14,460 bases of DNA from JAVBLG01 sp031553655 (GCA_031553655.1 JAVBLG010000061.1:1-14460); one strand, 5' to 3'; positions 1 through 9,329 are shown, counted from the stretch's first letter. Notes: generated by a model not told the origin, from the sequence alone. Translations and numbers: made by a program.

Positions 1-1
1 C

Positions 2-3000
2 CCCGAGCCCGAACGTGCGCCCGAGCCTGAACCTGATCCCGAGCCAGAACCTGAGCCCGAGCCGGAGCCTGAGCCTGAACCTGAGCCTGAACCGGAGCCC
101 GAGCCTGAGCCCGAGCCTGAACCGGAGCCCGAGCCTGAGCCGGAGCCTGAACCAGAACCTGAGCCCGAGCCAGAACCGGAGCCTGAACCTGAGCCCGAGC
201 CAGAACCGGAGCCTGAGCCTGAGCCTGAGCCAGAACCGGAGCCTGAGCCGGAGCCAGAACCCGAACCGGAGCCTGAACCCGAGCCAGAACCGGAGCCTGA
301 GCCGGAGCCAGAACCCGAACCGGAGCCCGAACCGGAGCCCGAACCGGAGCCCGAGCCTGAACCCGAGCCTGAGCCCGAGCCTGAGCCCGAGCCTGAACCC
401 GAGCCAGAGCCAGAACCTGAACCGGAGCCCGAACCGGAGCCCGAACCTGAGCCCGAACCTGAGCCCGAACCCGAGCCTGAACCCGAGCCTGAGCCCGAGC
501 CTGAACCCGAACCGGAGCCTGAACCAGAGCCTGAGCCTGAACCCGAACCTGAGCCAGAGCCTGAACCTGAGCCTGAATCAAGTTACGTCACGGTATATGG
601 CAGCAATGGACACGATGTGATTACTGTCAGTGATTCTGGCTCGCGTATTTCCGTTAATAACAGCCCATTAAGTATTGTTGTGCCGGACGACAAGGAATTC
701 CGTGTTGTTGGCGATTCCGGCTCCGACACCATAACGGTTGAAGGTGATATGAGCAGGGGCCTCATTATCGGCGACGAGCAGGTTCACAACATGTATGTCG
801 GTTCGAGCTGCGACTCCGACACCATTCTGGTCAAGGGAGATATGAGCGGCGGGGCTATTTTCGGCGATGTATACGAGCACACTAGCGGAGACTCCACCGG
901 GGCGGATAATATTACCGTCGGGCATGTAGATTTGTTCTCAGGTGAGCTTGTCGGCGGCAATATGTCCGACGATGCGGCCATATACGGCGATGCTTTCATC
1001 CTTAACGACACCTCCGCCGGAGAAGACGTCATTTCGATTCTGGACAATATGGCTGACGGAGTTATTTACGGCGACGCCAAAGATATGAACGGAGGCATAG
1101 GCGGTGCGGACACTATCAATTTGGGGATAATGGACGACAAAGAAATGAGCGTTGAGGGGAGCGGGGGAATGAGCGGCGGAACCGTATATGGCGATGCCGA
1201 AGCCATAACCGGAGGCAATGCCGGGGACGACACCTTCAATGTTCACGAGATAAGTGACGGGGTTATTTACGGTGACGGCGAAAGGCTTGATTATTCCTCT
1301 GCCGGCAACGATGTTTTCAATATCGATATTATGAGAGGTGGAGCAATTTACGGCGACGCCCAAACCGTAGCTTCCACCGCCGTAGGCGGCGATACTTTCA
1401 ATATAGACCGGATGAGCGGCGGCGTCATTTATGGAGACGTTGATTTTTCAAAGCCCAACAGTGATATAAGCGCTGGAGAAAGGGGGGAGGAAAACGGCGC
1501 TTTCAACATATTCAATATCGGCAAATTGTCCGGCGGAGAAATTCGCGCGGGAAATTTCGGTGACAAAATAGCCATCAAGGGGCTTGATATCAGCTCGGAC
1601 GGCGAAACGCCCAAAATTTACCTTGGCGCGGGTGCGGATGTGATCCGCATCGGCAATGATTTCGCCGCTTCGGGCGCGGATGACGCTGTCAAGGTTTATT
1701 CTCTGGATATTTATGGATTCGCTGTTGGCGACACTCTTGAGTTGGCCATGCTGGAACCATACAGAGAAGCTTCCTGGATGTATTTTGAAGATCCCGCAGG
1801 GCCGGCGGCCTCCTATTGGGCATTATCCTACTCGGTTACCAATGCCGATGGAGACGTAGGCCGTATAATCATCAGATTTTATGATACACTCATGGATGCG
1901 GAAGCTTTTAGCGAAGCCATAACCGTAGTGCCCACACCTCAGTATTCCCTTTATCATGAAATAAGTGGAACCGCGGAAAATGATGTGATAGGGGTGTATG
2001 ACGAAGGCCGTGTTATAATTGGCGCCGAAACCGGTCAATACGTGCCTGACGGCAAAGTCCTGAAGCTTTCCGCTCTTGCCGGGGATGACTCTATTACTGT
2101 GCATGGTGATATGGGCAGCGAGCTGATTTTTGGCGACGCCGAAGAATTGAACAATAGCATTGCGGGCAGTGATGAAATTACCGTGCATGGAGCTATAAAC
2201 TCCTCCGTTGTTATTTATGGCGATGGCCGAGAATTGTTCAATACCGCCTCGGGCGATGACATCATTAAAGTGTTTGGCAACATGAGCGGCAATGCCGTAA
2301 TTTACGGTGACGGAGAAAATATTTCCGGCGGTTCCGCCGGTATGGACTATATTGATGTTGAAGGCAACATGAGTGGAAACGCCGTTGTTTTTGGAGATGC
2401 CCACACCATTGACAGCGCCGATTTTTCTGAAAACGACGACCATGTAAACGACAACATTCTGGTGGAAGGCGACTTGTCCGGCACTGCCGCTATTTATGGC
2501 GACGCTTATGATTTATTTAGAGTAGCGAGCGGCAATGACAGTATCGGAGTAGTGGGATCCATATCCGACAGGGGCGCAATTTACGGCGATGCCTACAATA
2601 TTGAAGAAGGAACAGGCGGCACGGATCATATTACCGTAGGCGGTCTGTCCGGCGAAGGAGCCATTTACGGCGATACCCGCACAATCAGCAACGGCAGTTC
2701 CGGCTCTGACGTAATTGAAGTGACGGATAATATGTCCGGCAGATCTATGATTTGCGGCGACGCCTGGTCCATGGACAAGGTAAACGGCGCGGTCAGCAAC
2801 GAAAACGCCGGTGGTCACGATATCATTACCGTAAATTCCATGTCTGGCGGGGTTATTTATGGTGACGCCTGCGAATTGAGAGATTCCGTAGCCGGAAATG
2901 ATACAATTGATGTTGTCACGATGAGCGACGGCAAGATTTTTGGCGACGGAGAATCCGGAGACAGCCAAACTGTTGCCGGAGGCAATAACATCAATGTGGG

Positions 3001-3481
3001 GACGATGGACGGCGGAAGCATCTACGGTAATTTTGAGGTGGATAACAGCTACAGCGGGGGCGGCAACGACATAACCATCGACGCCATGTCCAATGGAACA
3101 ATCTACGCCGGAAAATATGGGGATAATATTTCCATCAATGCTGTGGACCAACCCGACCCCCGTGATTCTGAAAATATTGAGCCTGGAACCATCAATATTT
3201 ATGCCGGAAACGGGGCCGATATAATAGAAATTCACAACGTTGAGGCAAATTCCGGCGTTCAAATCAATATTCATGATTTTGATGCGGCGCGCGACAAGCT
3301 GGATCTGGATAATACCTCTTCAGGAGTCTGGACAACAAATCCGGCTGGTTCCGGAACAAAAGAGGGAACGACCAACTGGACCGTCTCATATACCGATGCG
3401 GCGCAAAATACCGTGACATACAATCTTTTCGATGTAGTTAACGCCACAACGGCAAATGACATTACAAACGCGATTTGCTGA
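2..3481 (+). CDS. Giant type I-secreted RTX-like surface protein (5' partial)
   Basis: The frame is open from the left edge to a TGA at 3479-3481, about 1,159 codons, so the true start is upstream; the GTG at 617 is internal. Order seen: Pro-Glu dipeptides (20-577), then module 1 (about 578-1933) and module 2 (about 1934-3481). Each module opens with a segment of the form NDVIxVxDxG...VPDxK, continues with 27-36-residue repeats (AGxDxIxV...MSGGxIYGDA), and ends in a cap with GAGADVIRI or GNGADIIEI and a hydrophobic/acidic tail. The final cap has [13 protein letters not shown], like the C-terminal regions of type I secretion substrates. Three exporter genes follow, so I infer an exported surface or extracellular protein, possibly an adhesin. 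Glycine/aspartate turns suggest calcium binding, but canonical GGxGxDxLx nonapeptides are scarce. Ligand and exact role are unknown. Confidence 0.88.
20..577 (+). repeat. Pro-Glu dipeptide array on a 6-bp tandem repeat
   Basis: This is 558 bp of CCN-GAR hexanucleotides encoding 93 consecutive Pro-acidic pairs, all Pro-Glu except one Pro-Asp (GAT at 35). The hexamers vary only at wobble positions. Longer copies are nested inside: 227-273 equals 281-327 (47 bp, offset 54) and 155-186 equals 185-216 (32 bp, offset 30). Both offsets are multiples of 6, so duplications kept the frame. At the left edge the codons read Pro-Glu-Pro-Glu-Arg-Ala before the regular run, so the array may extend leftward. 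The product should be a stiff, acidic, extended spacer, as inferred from Pro-rich TonB-type linkers. Confidence 0.95.
719..1584 (+). repeat. RTX-like repeats, module 1 (about 9 units)
   Basis: About nine diverged protein repeats of 27-36 residues. Each pairs a strand like (A/G)G-x-D-x-I-x-V with a second strand ending IYGDA, IFGDV or VYGDA, often preceded by MSGG. The spacing and Gly-Asp turns resemble a parallel beta-roll, but the canonical nine-residue RTX period is broken by 8-12 residue insertions. Units are diverged at DNA level, so recent expansion is not apparent, unlike the Pro-Glu array. Confidence 0.8.
2081..3144 (+). repeat. RTX-like repeats, module 2 (about 12 units)
   Basis: About twelve units of the same design as module 1, for example [35 protein letters not shown] and [12 protein letters not shown] cysteine replaces the tyrosine in one unit (MICGDA) and another cysteine follows a DA (DACELR). 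Module 2 is longer than module 1 by about three units and ends in the C-terminal cap of the protein. Confidence 0.8.
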
Positions 3482-3516
3482 TCGGTATTCATTAATAAAT
3501 TATGTTCATTTTTTTT

Positions 3517-3521
3517 AGGAG
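3517..3521 (+). promoter_or_regulatory. Ribosome binding site of the TolC-like gene
   Basis: AGGAG lies 9 nt before the ATG at 3531 and directly follows a T-run. No convincing terminator hairpin lies between the secreted-protein stop and this site, which fits read-through from the substrate gene. Confidence 0.7.
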
Positions 3522-3530
3522 CCCCCGCAT

Positions 3531-4892
3531 ATGAGCTTCGCGCGTCCGGCCTTCATGCTTTTTACTTTGATTGCCGCCATCATTTTACCTCTTTCCGCCC
3601 ATGCCGCCGCCAAGGCGGAGCGGTTCAGCATGCTGCAAAGCGTGGAGTCGGCCATGGCTTACAACCCCGACCTGAAGGCCACGCAAGAAGACAATATCCA
3701 TTCGCAATTGGCCGTGGATAAGGCCAAAGCCGGATTTTTGCCCAAGGTATATGCTCAGGCCGGGGTGGGAGCGGGTTGGCGCAGTGATTCCACCAACCGC
3801 TATTACAAGGACGACGGCAGCTTCCGAGCCATAGGCGAAGCCAGCGCCAAGCTCACCCAGCCCCTTTGGCACGGCTGGGCCATCAAGGGCGAACACGATA
3901 TGCGCAAAGAGCAATTGGCCTCTTCCGATAATATGTTGCAAGACAAGGGCATAAACCTGGCCTTTGAGGCCATTTCCGCCCACACCGACGTGTTGCGTCG
4001 CCGAGAAATGGTTGATCTTGCCAAGAAAAACGTGAAAGAGCACGAAAAAATTCTGCGAACCGTTCGCGAACGTTACGACACCAATGTTTCCACTGTTGGC
4101 GAACTGCATCAAATTACCGGGCGCGTGGCTCGGTCACAGGCCACCCTTGCCGCTTATCAGAGCGCGCTTGATTCCGCCAGAGCCAATTATCTGCGCGTAA
4201 CCGGCAAAAATCCTCCGGAACTCGGCACGCCTCCCAAGATCAATCTGCCTTATCCAACTCTTGAAGCTTTGCTTGAAGCTTGCCGCGCCAACAACCCTCG
4301 CCTCAAAGCGGCACAGCACGACATAACCGCTACTCAGCACGGCAAGCAAGTGGCTCAGAGCCGCTTTTATCCGCGCTTTGACGCTGAAATCGGTCCCTAT
4401 TGGAATAACCGCGACGGCAAGGGACCGTCCAACAAGGTGGAAGCCATGGAAGGAATGCTCATGGTTCGCTGGGACATCTTTGACGGTGGGGCTGACGTAG
4501 CCGCCGTGTCGCAGGCCAAAGCCAGAACACGACAGGCCCGACACACCGCCGAATTTATCGACACCATGCTCAGTGAAGATGTGGAGGCCACCTACAGCCG
4601 CTATCTGTCCGCCAACGAGCAGATCAGGCAATATGAGCGGGCTAAAAAGTCGGCCCGCCTTTCCCGAGAAGATTTTTACCGCCAATTCCTGGCGGCCCAG
4701 CGCACGCTGCTTGACGTGCTTGATGCCGAAAACGACTATTTCTATGCCGCCAGCCAACAGAGCATGTGTGAAGGCGATAGAATAATTGCCGGATACCGTC
4801 TTCTGGCCCTTGCCGGTGACCTTTTGAACCGTATCGGGATCAATTCAACCAAGCTCAAACAAGAAAAACCAAGCTTTACATGGGAATTTTGA
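3531..4892 (+). CDS. TolC-family outer-membrane channel of a type I secretion system (LapE/AggA-like)
   Basis: A 453-residue protein. Residues 1-25 form a signal peptide with a cleavable AHA site before AAKAE. Two outer-membrane efflux repeats follow: the first starts near VESAMAYNPDLKATQ, the second near LLEACRANNPRLKAAQH. Both have long heptad-like helices, with the pattern LLDVLDAENDYFYAASQQ near the C-terminus. As a TolC-type trimer it would give the outer-membrane and periplasmic tunnel of the exporter. The start is supported by AGGAG at 3517-3521, 9 nt upstream. It begins 49 nt after the secreted-protein stop and ends 16 nt before the ABC gene, so co-transcription is likely. Length is normal for the family. 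The class is firm; the exact name is by context. Confidence 0.9.
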   Translation: MSFARPAFMLFTLIAAIILPLSAHAAAKAERFSMLQSVESAMAYNPDLKATQEDNIHSQLAVDKAKAGFLPKVYAQAGVGAGWRSDSTNRYYKDDGSFRAIGEASAKLTQPLWHGWAIKGEHDMRKEQLASSDNMLQDKGINLAFEAISAHTDVLRRREMVDLAKKNVKEHEKILRTVRERYDTNVSTVGELHQITGRVARSQATLAAYQSALDSARANYLRVTGKNPPELGTPPKINLPYPTLEALLEACRANNPRLKAAQHDITATQHGKQVAQSRFYPRFDAEIGPYWNNRDGKGPSNKVEAMEGMLMVRWDIFDGGADVAAVSQAKARTRQARHTAEFIDTMLSEDVEATYSRYLSANEQIRQYERAKKSARLSREDFYRQFLAAQRTLLDVLDAENDYFYAASQQSMCEGDRIIAGYRLLALAGDLLNRIGINSTKLKQEKPSFTWEF

Positions 4893-4908
4893 TAAAGTCA
4901 AAATCCCC

Positions 4909-7074
4909 ATGGCCGCCCATGCGTTGCCAAATACTATGCCACCAACTGTTCCCCCTCTTTTCGAAGCCTTGGCCGACCTGCACCGCCTGCGCGAAACCAC
5001 GCTTTCCAGGCGGCGGCTTATGGCCGGGCTGCCCGGTGGGGACAGGCCGCCCACTGTGGAAGAGTGCCTGTCTTCAGCCGCCAGAGCCGGAATAAAGACC
5101 GAAATTTTTCATCAACCGGATCTTGCGGCCATACCAGAGGCGGCCTTACCTTGCATTCCGCTTTTGGACGTGGATGCTGACGGGCATACCAGAGCCTGTA
5201 CGTTGCTGTCGCTGAGCGCGGGCAGCGCACAGGTGATTTTTGCCGGTTCGCCGGAAGCTGTGGAAATTCCCCACGAGGAATTTATGGCCGTTTACAGCGG
5301 CTATGCCGTTTTTGTGCGGCCGGGGCGGCGGAGCGATCCCAGGCTGTCGGGCTTTTCCCTGCTGAAGGCCAGGCACTGGTTTTGGGATGTTCTGCGCGAT
5401 TTCATGCCCATTTATCGCGATGTGGCCATAGCCAGTCTGGTGGTGAACATGTTCACCCTGGCGACTCCCCTGTTCATTATGAATGTTTATGATCGGGTGG
5501 TGCCCAACAATGCCATGGAAACCTTGTGGGTGCTAACTTCCGGACTTTTACTGGCTATTTTGCTCGATTTTGCCCTGCGTAACGCCCGAGGCTATTTTGT
5601 GGATACTGCCGGGCGCAATGCCGACGTGATTATAGCCGGAAAGTTGATGGAAAAGGTTTTGCGCATGCGGCTGGACAAAAAGCCGCAGTCTACCGGGGCC
5701 ATGGTGAACAATTTGCGCGAGTTCGAGCAGGTGCGCGACTTTTTTGGCTCCACCACGCTGATGACTCTTTTTGACTTGCCATTTCTGCTGCTTTTTATCG
5801 TTATTGTGGCCTTTATTGGCGGTCCCGTAGTGACTCTGCCGCTTTTTGCCGTGCCGCTGATGATTGGTTTTGTGGCGTTGGTGCAAATGCCTTTTCAGCG
5901 TTCCGTAGAGCGCCAATTCAAACAAAACATGCAAAAAAACGCCATGCTCACGGAAATAACCGGCGGACTTGAAACGGTTAAAAGCATTCAAGCCGAAGGG
6001 CGCATGCAAAAGCTGTGGGAAGACGTGGTGGACGCCTCGGCCGAAGAGGCCGCGCGCGGCAGGCGGCTTTCGGCTCTGGCCTCCAGTGGATCGCTTTTAA
6101 TCACCGGCATGCTAAATGGCGCACTGATCGTCTGGGGCGTATACCGCATTTCCGAAGGGCTTATGACTCAGGGCGGGCTTATTGCCTGCGTAATTCTGGT
6201 GGGTCGCGCTTTGGGTCCGCTTATGCAGTTTTCCGGAATGATTACGCAGATGCAACGCGCGCGTATGGCCCTGCGCGGCCTGCAACTGATTATGGAACTT
6301 CCGGCTGAGCGCGAGGAAGGTGTTTCGGCCGAAGGCCTGAGGTCCGAGCTTATTTTGGACCGGGTGACTTTTCGCTACAAGGACAACCCTGTTCCAGCGC
6401 TGGCCGGTTTTTCACTTGTGGTGCGGCCTGGCGAAAAAGTGGGTTTTATCGGGCGCACCGGATCGGGAAAATCCACTTTAGCCCGCATACTCACCGGGCT
6501 TTATCAACCTGAAGAAGGCGCGGTACTGTTCGGTGGGGTGGACATTAGGCAGATGGACCCGGCCGAATTGCGCGCCCGTATAAAATTCATGCCGCAGGAC
6601 AATTATCTTTTCTTCGGCAGTGTGCGGGAAAATATTGCCATGGGCAGCCCCTGGCTGAGTATGAGCGGAATTGTCGACGCCGCCGAACTGAGTGGCGCGG
6701 CCGATTTTGTGCGGCGGCATCCCAATGGCTATGACATGCAGGTGGGCGAGCGAGGGCAGGATCTTTCCGGCGGGCAGCGGCAAGCTGTGGCCCTGGCCCG
6801 CACCTTGGCCGGCAAGCCGGAAATACTCGTTCTTGACGAGCCATCAAGCAATCTGGACATGGCTGCCGAACACCGCCTGATGATGCGGCTGAAGAGCAGT
6901 CTGTCCGATAAAACACTGTTGATCATGACCCATCGCCCCAGCCTTCTGGCGCTGGTTGACCGTATTGTTGTTCTGCATGACGGCCACATTCGCGTTGACG
7001 GCCAGCGTGAGGCCGTACTGGCCGCCCTGCGCGACGGCAAAATAAATATGGAGACCGGCCATGTCCGCGCCTGA
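4909..7074 (+). CDS. Type I secretion ABC transporter with C39-like domain (LapB-type)
   Basis: A 721-residue fused permease/ATPase of the inner membrane, expected to energise export of the neighbouring RTX-like protein. Residues about 15-150 match the C39-like domain of LapB-type exporters (LMAGLP, SSAARAG, ALPCIPLLDVD). The position of the peptidase cysteine reads FEALADL, so it should bind substrate and not cleave it. Transmembrane segments fall at about 170-330 and 385-445. The nucleotide-binding domain is complete: Walker A GRTGSGKS (515-522), Q-loop MPQDN, signature LSGGQ (619-623), Walker B with D643-E644, and H-loop H675. The ATG at 4909 has no clear Shine-Dalgarno and an in-frame ATG at 4936 is an alternative; coupling to the TolC-like gene 16 nt upstream could explain this. 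It overlaps the next gene by 14 nt. Confidence 0.93.
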   Translation: MAAHALPNTMPPTVPPLFEALADLHRLRETTLSRRRLMAGLPGGDRPPTVEECLSSAARAGIKTEIFHQPDLAAIPEAALPCIPLLDVDADGHTRACTLLSLSAGSAQVIFAGSPEAVEIPHEEFMAVYSGYAVFVRPGRRSDPRLSGFSLLKARHWFWDVLRDFMPIYRDVAIASLVVNMFTLATPLFIMNVYDRVVPNNAMETLWVLTSGLLLAILLDFALRNARGYFVDTAGRNADVIIAGKLMEKVLRMRLDKKPQSTGAMVNNLREFEQVRDFFGSTTLMTLFDLPFLLLFIVIVAFIGGPVVTLPLFAVPLMIGFVALVQMPFQRSVERQFKQNMQKNAMLTEITGGLETVKSIQAEGRMQKLWEDVVDASAEEAARGRRLSALASSGSLLITGMLNGALIVWGVYRISEGLMTQGGLIACVILVGRALGPLMQFSGMITQMQRARMALRGLQLIMELPAEREEGVSAEGLRSELILDRVTFRYKDNPVPALAGFSLVVRPGEKVGFIGRTGSGKSTLARILTGLYQPEEGAVLFGGVDIRQMDPAELRARIKFMPQDNYLFFGSVRENIAMGSPWLSMSGIVDAAELSGAADFVRRHPNGYDMQVGERGQDLSGGQRQAVALARTLAGKPEILVLDEPSSNLDMAAEHRLMMRLKSSLSDKTLLIMTHRPSLLALVDRIVVLHDGHIRVDGQREAVLAALRDGKINMETGHVRA

Positions 7075-8476
7075 GAACAAGCCGGAAACCTACAACGCCT
7101 CCGAATCTGGTGAAAACGCCAAGCTTTCGCCTTCCGGTTTTCTTCAAGCTAAAAGCAGAAGCTTCGACCAGAAATTTGTGCCTTTTGTGCCTGCCCGCGT
7201 GGCGGCCCGCAGCCGCATGCCTTCTTATTCCTCGCGCATTTTGCTTTATTGCGTATGCCTCGCCTTTATACTGTTCATGATCTGGGCCGCGCTGGCGGAA
7301 ATAGACGAGGTGGTACCCGGTTCAGGCCAAATTGTGCCTTCGCAGCGGGTGCAGCATATCCAGAATCTTGAAGGCGGTATCATGCGCGAAATTCTGGTGC
7401 GCGAAGGCCAGATTGTGGAAAAAGGCGACCTTCTGCTGCGCATTGACAATGAGCAGGCCGGCAGCGCCCTGCGCGATGCCGTAACCAGAGCGCTTGAACT
7501 TGAGGCCACAATTGCCCGCCTTGAGGCTAAAATATCCGGAACTGAACCGCAATACCCCGAAGAAGTCAGGGTAAACGCGCCGGACATAATCGTTCGCCAC
7601 AATGATTTACTGGCTGCCGACCGCCGCAAGATGGACACTGAGCGCAAGGCTTTGGAAGCCCAGCTTGAGGCTCGTCGCCTGGATGAGCAGGAACAGCTTG
7701 AAAAGCAGCGCGGCCTGGCCGCTTCTTTAGAGCTGTCCGCACGCCAGCGCGATTTGGCCAAAAAATTGCTGGCGTCCAAATCTTATTCTGAAATGGAATA
7801 TCTGAACCTTGAACGTCAGGTCAACACTTTACGAAGTGAACTTAAATCTCTGGCTTCAACCATACCCAAAACCAGGGCGGCCATACGCGAGGCCGAAGAA
7901 AAGCTGGCCTTGCAAAGAGCCGGAGTGGAAACGGAATCCCTGGCCGAACGCAACAAGGCCAGAGCCGAACTGGCTACTCTTCGTGAAATGCTTACAGCCG
8001 GGGCCGACCGGGTGACCCGCACCGAGGTGCGCTCTCCGGTGCGGGGGGTGATAAAAAGCATACGCATCACCACCGGCGGCGGGGTGATCATGCCCGGCGA
8101 AGTTATTATGGACGTGGTTCCGGTGGACGATACCCTGATTGTGGAAGCGCGCATACGCCCGCAGGACGTGGCTTTTGTCTTTGTGGGACAGAAGGCTAGA
8201 GTGCGGCTTACCGCCTATGATTTTGCCATTTACGGCTCAATGAAGGCCGTGCTTGAGCATGTGAGCGCCGACACAATCGAGGGGCAGGGGGGCGAGCTTT
8301 TTTATCTTGTGAAGCTGCGTACCGAATCGGGTACATTGGAACACAACGGGGTGAGTCTGCCGATCATGCCGGGCATGATGGCCTCGGTGGATATCATCAC
8401 CGGCAAGAAAACCGTGCTTGATTATATTTTAAAGCCCATTCTGAGAGCCAGGCAGAATGCCCTGCGGGAGAGATAG
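7061..8476 (+). CDS. HlyD-family membrane fusion protein of the type I secretion system
   Basis: A 471-residue periplasmic adaptor linking the ABC protein to the TolC-like channel. Residues 1-58 are a hydrophilic cytoplasmic tail, and about 60-79 form one membrane helix. Residues 97-130 are the first half of the lipoyl-like domain (HIQNLEGGIMREILVREGQ, then KGDLLLRID). A long charged coiled-coil hairpin covers about 133-310. The second lipoyl half (VRSPVRGVIKSI) and the beta-barrel follow, ending PGMMASVDIITGKKTVLDYILKPI, a typical HlyD-family C-terminus. The start overlaps the ABC gene by 14 nt and has GGAG at 7050-7053, 7 nt upstream, so translation is coupled. Family length and layout are normal. 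Confidence 0.93.
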   Translation: MSAPENKPETYNASESGENAKLSPSGFLQAKSRSFDQKFVPFVPARVAARSRMPSYSSRILLYCVCLAFILFMIWAALAEIDEVVPGSGQIVPSQRVQHIQNLEGGIMREILVREGQIVEKGDLLLRIDNEQAGSALRDAVTRALELEATIARLEAKISGTEPQYPEEVRVNAPDIIVRHNDLLAADRRKMDTERKALEAQLEARRLDEQEQLEKQRGLAASLELSARQRDLAKKLLASKSYSEMEYLNLERQVNTLRSELKSLASTIPKTRAAIREAEEKLALQRAGVETESLAERNKARAELATLREMLTAGADRVTRTEVRSPVRGVIKSIRITTGGGVIMPGEVIMDVVPVDDTLIVEARIRPQDVAFVFVGQKARVRLTAYDFAIYGSMKAVLEHVSADTIEGQGGELFYLVKLRTESGTLEHNGVSLPIMPGMMASVDIITGKKTVLDYILKPILRARQNALRER

Positions 8477-8512
8477 ATACTTTTGCGGATGAAATGAGAA
8501 TGTTATAAGTAA

Positions 8513-8538
8513 GAAGGCCAAGGTAACCCCCGGCCTTC
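8513..8538. terminator. Hairpin between convergent genes, possible bidirectional terminator
   Basis: GAAGGCC (8513-8519) pairs perfectly with GGCCTTC (8532-8538) around a 12-nt loop. It lies 36 nt after the HlyD-type gene and 84 nt beyond the sodC stop, between two genes that converge. Neither side has a good T-run, although on the minus strand the following bases are TTACTT. It may therefore be a weak terminator or only a transcript-end hairpin. Confidence 0.35.
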
Positions 8539-8622
8539 CTGTTATAAACTCTGTTCAGCATCTGGTCGGCCCGGACAACATCCTGCCGTCAGAGCCTTTG
8601 CTCATTTCATTCACAAAATGCT

Positions 8623-9234
8623 TTAATCGATAATTCCACAAGCTATTCTGGCTCCGCCGCCGCCGAGGGGAGCGGGGGCATCGGCGTAGTTGTCACCGCC
8701 GGCATGCACAACCAAAGCCTTGCCCTTGATATCTTTGGCATAGAGGCCATGTACCACAAATCTGGTTTTTACCTTGCCTTCGGCATCAGCCTTCAACACC
8801 GGCAGGTCACCCTTATGGCCGGCCTTGTCGGGGCCCATATGTTTGCCGGTGTTATCAGGGTCGAAATGGCCGCCGGCGGCAAGCCCGGCCACCATGGTTC
8901 CGCCTTGCTCGGCCGGGGCACAGGAGGTTCCGGCATGCACATGGAAGCCGTGCTCACCTGGGGGCAGTCCTCTTAAGCGCACCCGGACATGCAGGCCGTC
9001 TTTGCCGTCTTTAAAAAAGGCTACTCCAGCTCTTTTGCCTTCGCCGCTGGCGCTGATGAAGCGAATGGGAGCTATCAGGCCGCCTTTGGCTTTGAACTCT
9101 TCGATTCTTTGTTTTGCCTTCGCCGCTTTTCCTTCATGATCCAGGGTGTCGTCGCTGCCTTTGGCAAAGGCGGTTCCGCTCATCAACAGGGCCAAAGCCA
9201 TTCCGAGAATTATTTTTGATTTGGAAATTACCAT
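8623..9234 (-). CDS. sodC: Periplasmic Cu,Zn superoxide dismutase
   Basis: A 203-residue protein that converts superoxide to oxygen and hydrogen peroxide in the periplasm. A signal peptide ends about at GTAFA (residue 24). All metal sites are visible: copper ligands H98, H100, H123 and H177, with H123 bridging; zinc ligands H132, H140 and D143 (HKGDLP). The disulfide pair is C105 and C199, and the active-site arginine R196 sits in GGGGARIACGII. A highly charged segment (about 25-52, many Lys/Glu/Ala) separates the signal peptide from the catalytic fold and is longer than I expect for the family. The ATG is supported by GAGG (complement 9242-9245), 7 nt upstream. In a presumed anaerobe it points to defence against oxygen or host superoxide. 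Confidence 0.95.
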   Translation of the reverse strand: MVISKSKIILGMALALLMSGTAFAKGSDDTLDHEGKAAKAKQRIEEFKAKGGLIAPIRFISASGEGKRAGVAFFKDGKDGLHVRVRLRGLPPGEHGFHVHAGTSCAPAEQGGTMVAGLAAGGHFDPDNTGKHMGPDKAGHKGDLPVLKADAEGKVKTRFVVHGLYAKDIKGKALVVHAGGDNYADAPAPLGGGGARIACGIID

Positions 9235-9329
9235 GTGTCAACCTCACAGATAGATATCGCGGAGGGAAAATCCCGCTCCACGACACTTGCATATACTTCA
9301 AACAGTATTTTTGCAAGCTGACTAAAAGC

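Noticed and set aside
617..619. GTG as start of the RTX-like protein
   Set aside because: The same frame is open upstream through the whole Pro-Glu array to the left edge, and no ribosome binding site precedes it.
15..620. A 201-codon plus-strand frame rich in Ser, Leu, Asn, Pro and Arg
   Set aside because: It is the out-of-frame reading of the CCN-GAR hexamer array; the Pro-Glu frame continues without break into the RTX-like protein, so this one is an artefact.
1823..2443. Long minus-strand frames inside the RTX-like gene (also 2513-3274)
   Set aside because: They mirror the repetitive coding frame, have no ribosome sites, and encode no recognisable protein.
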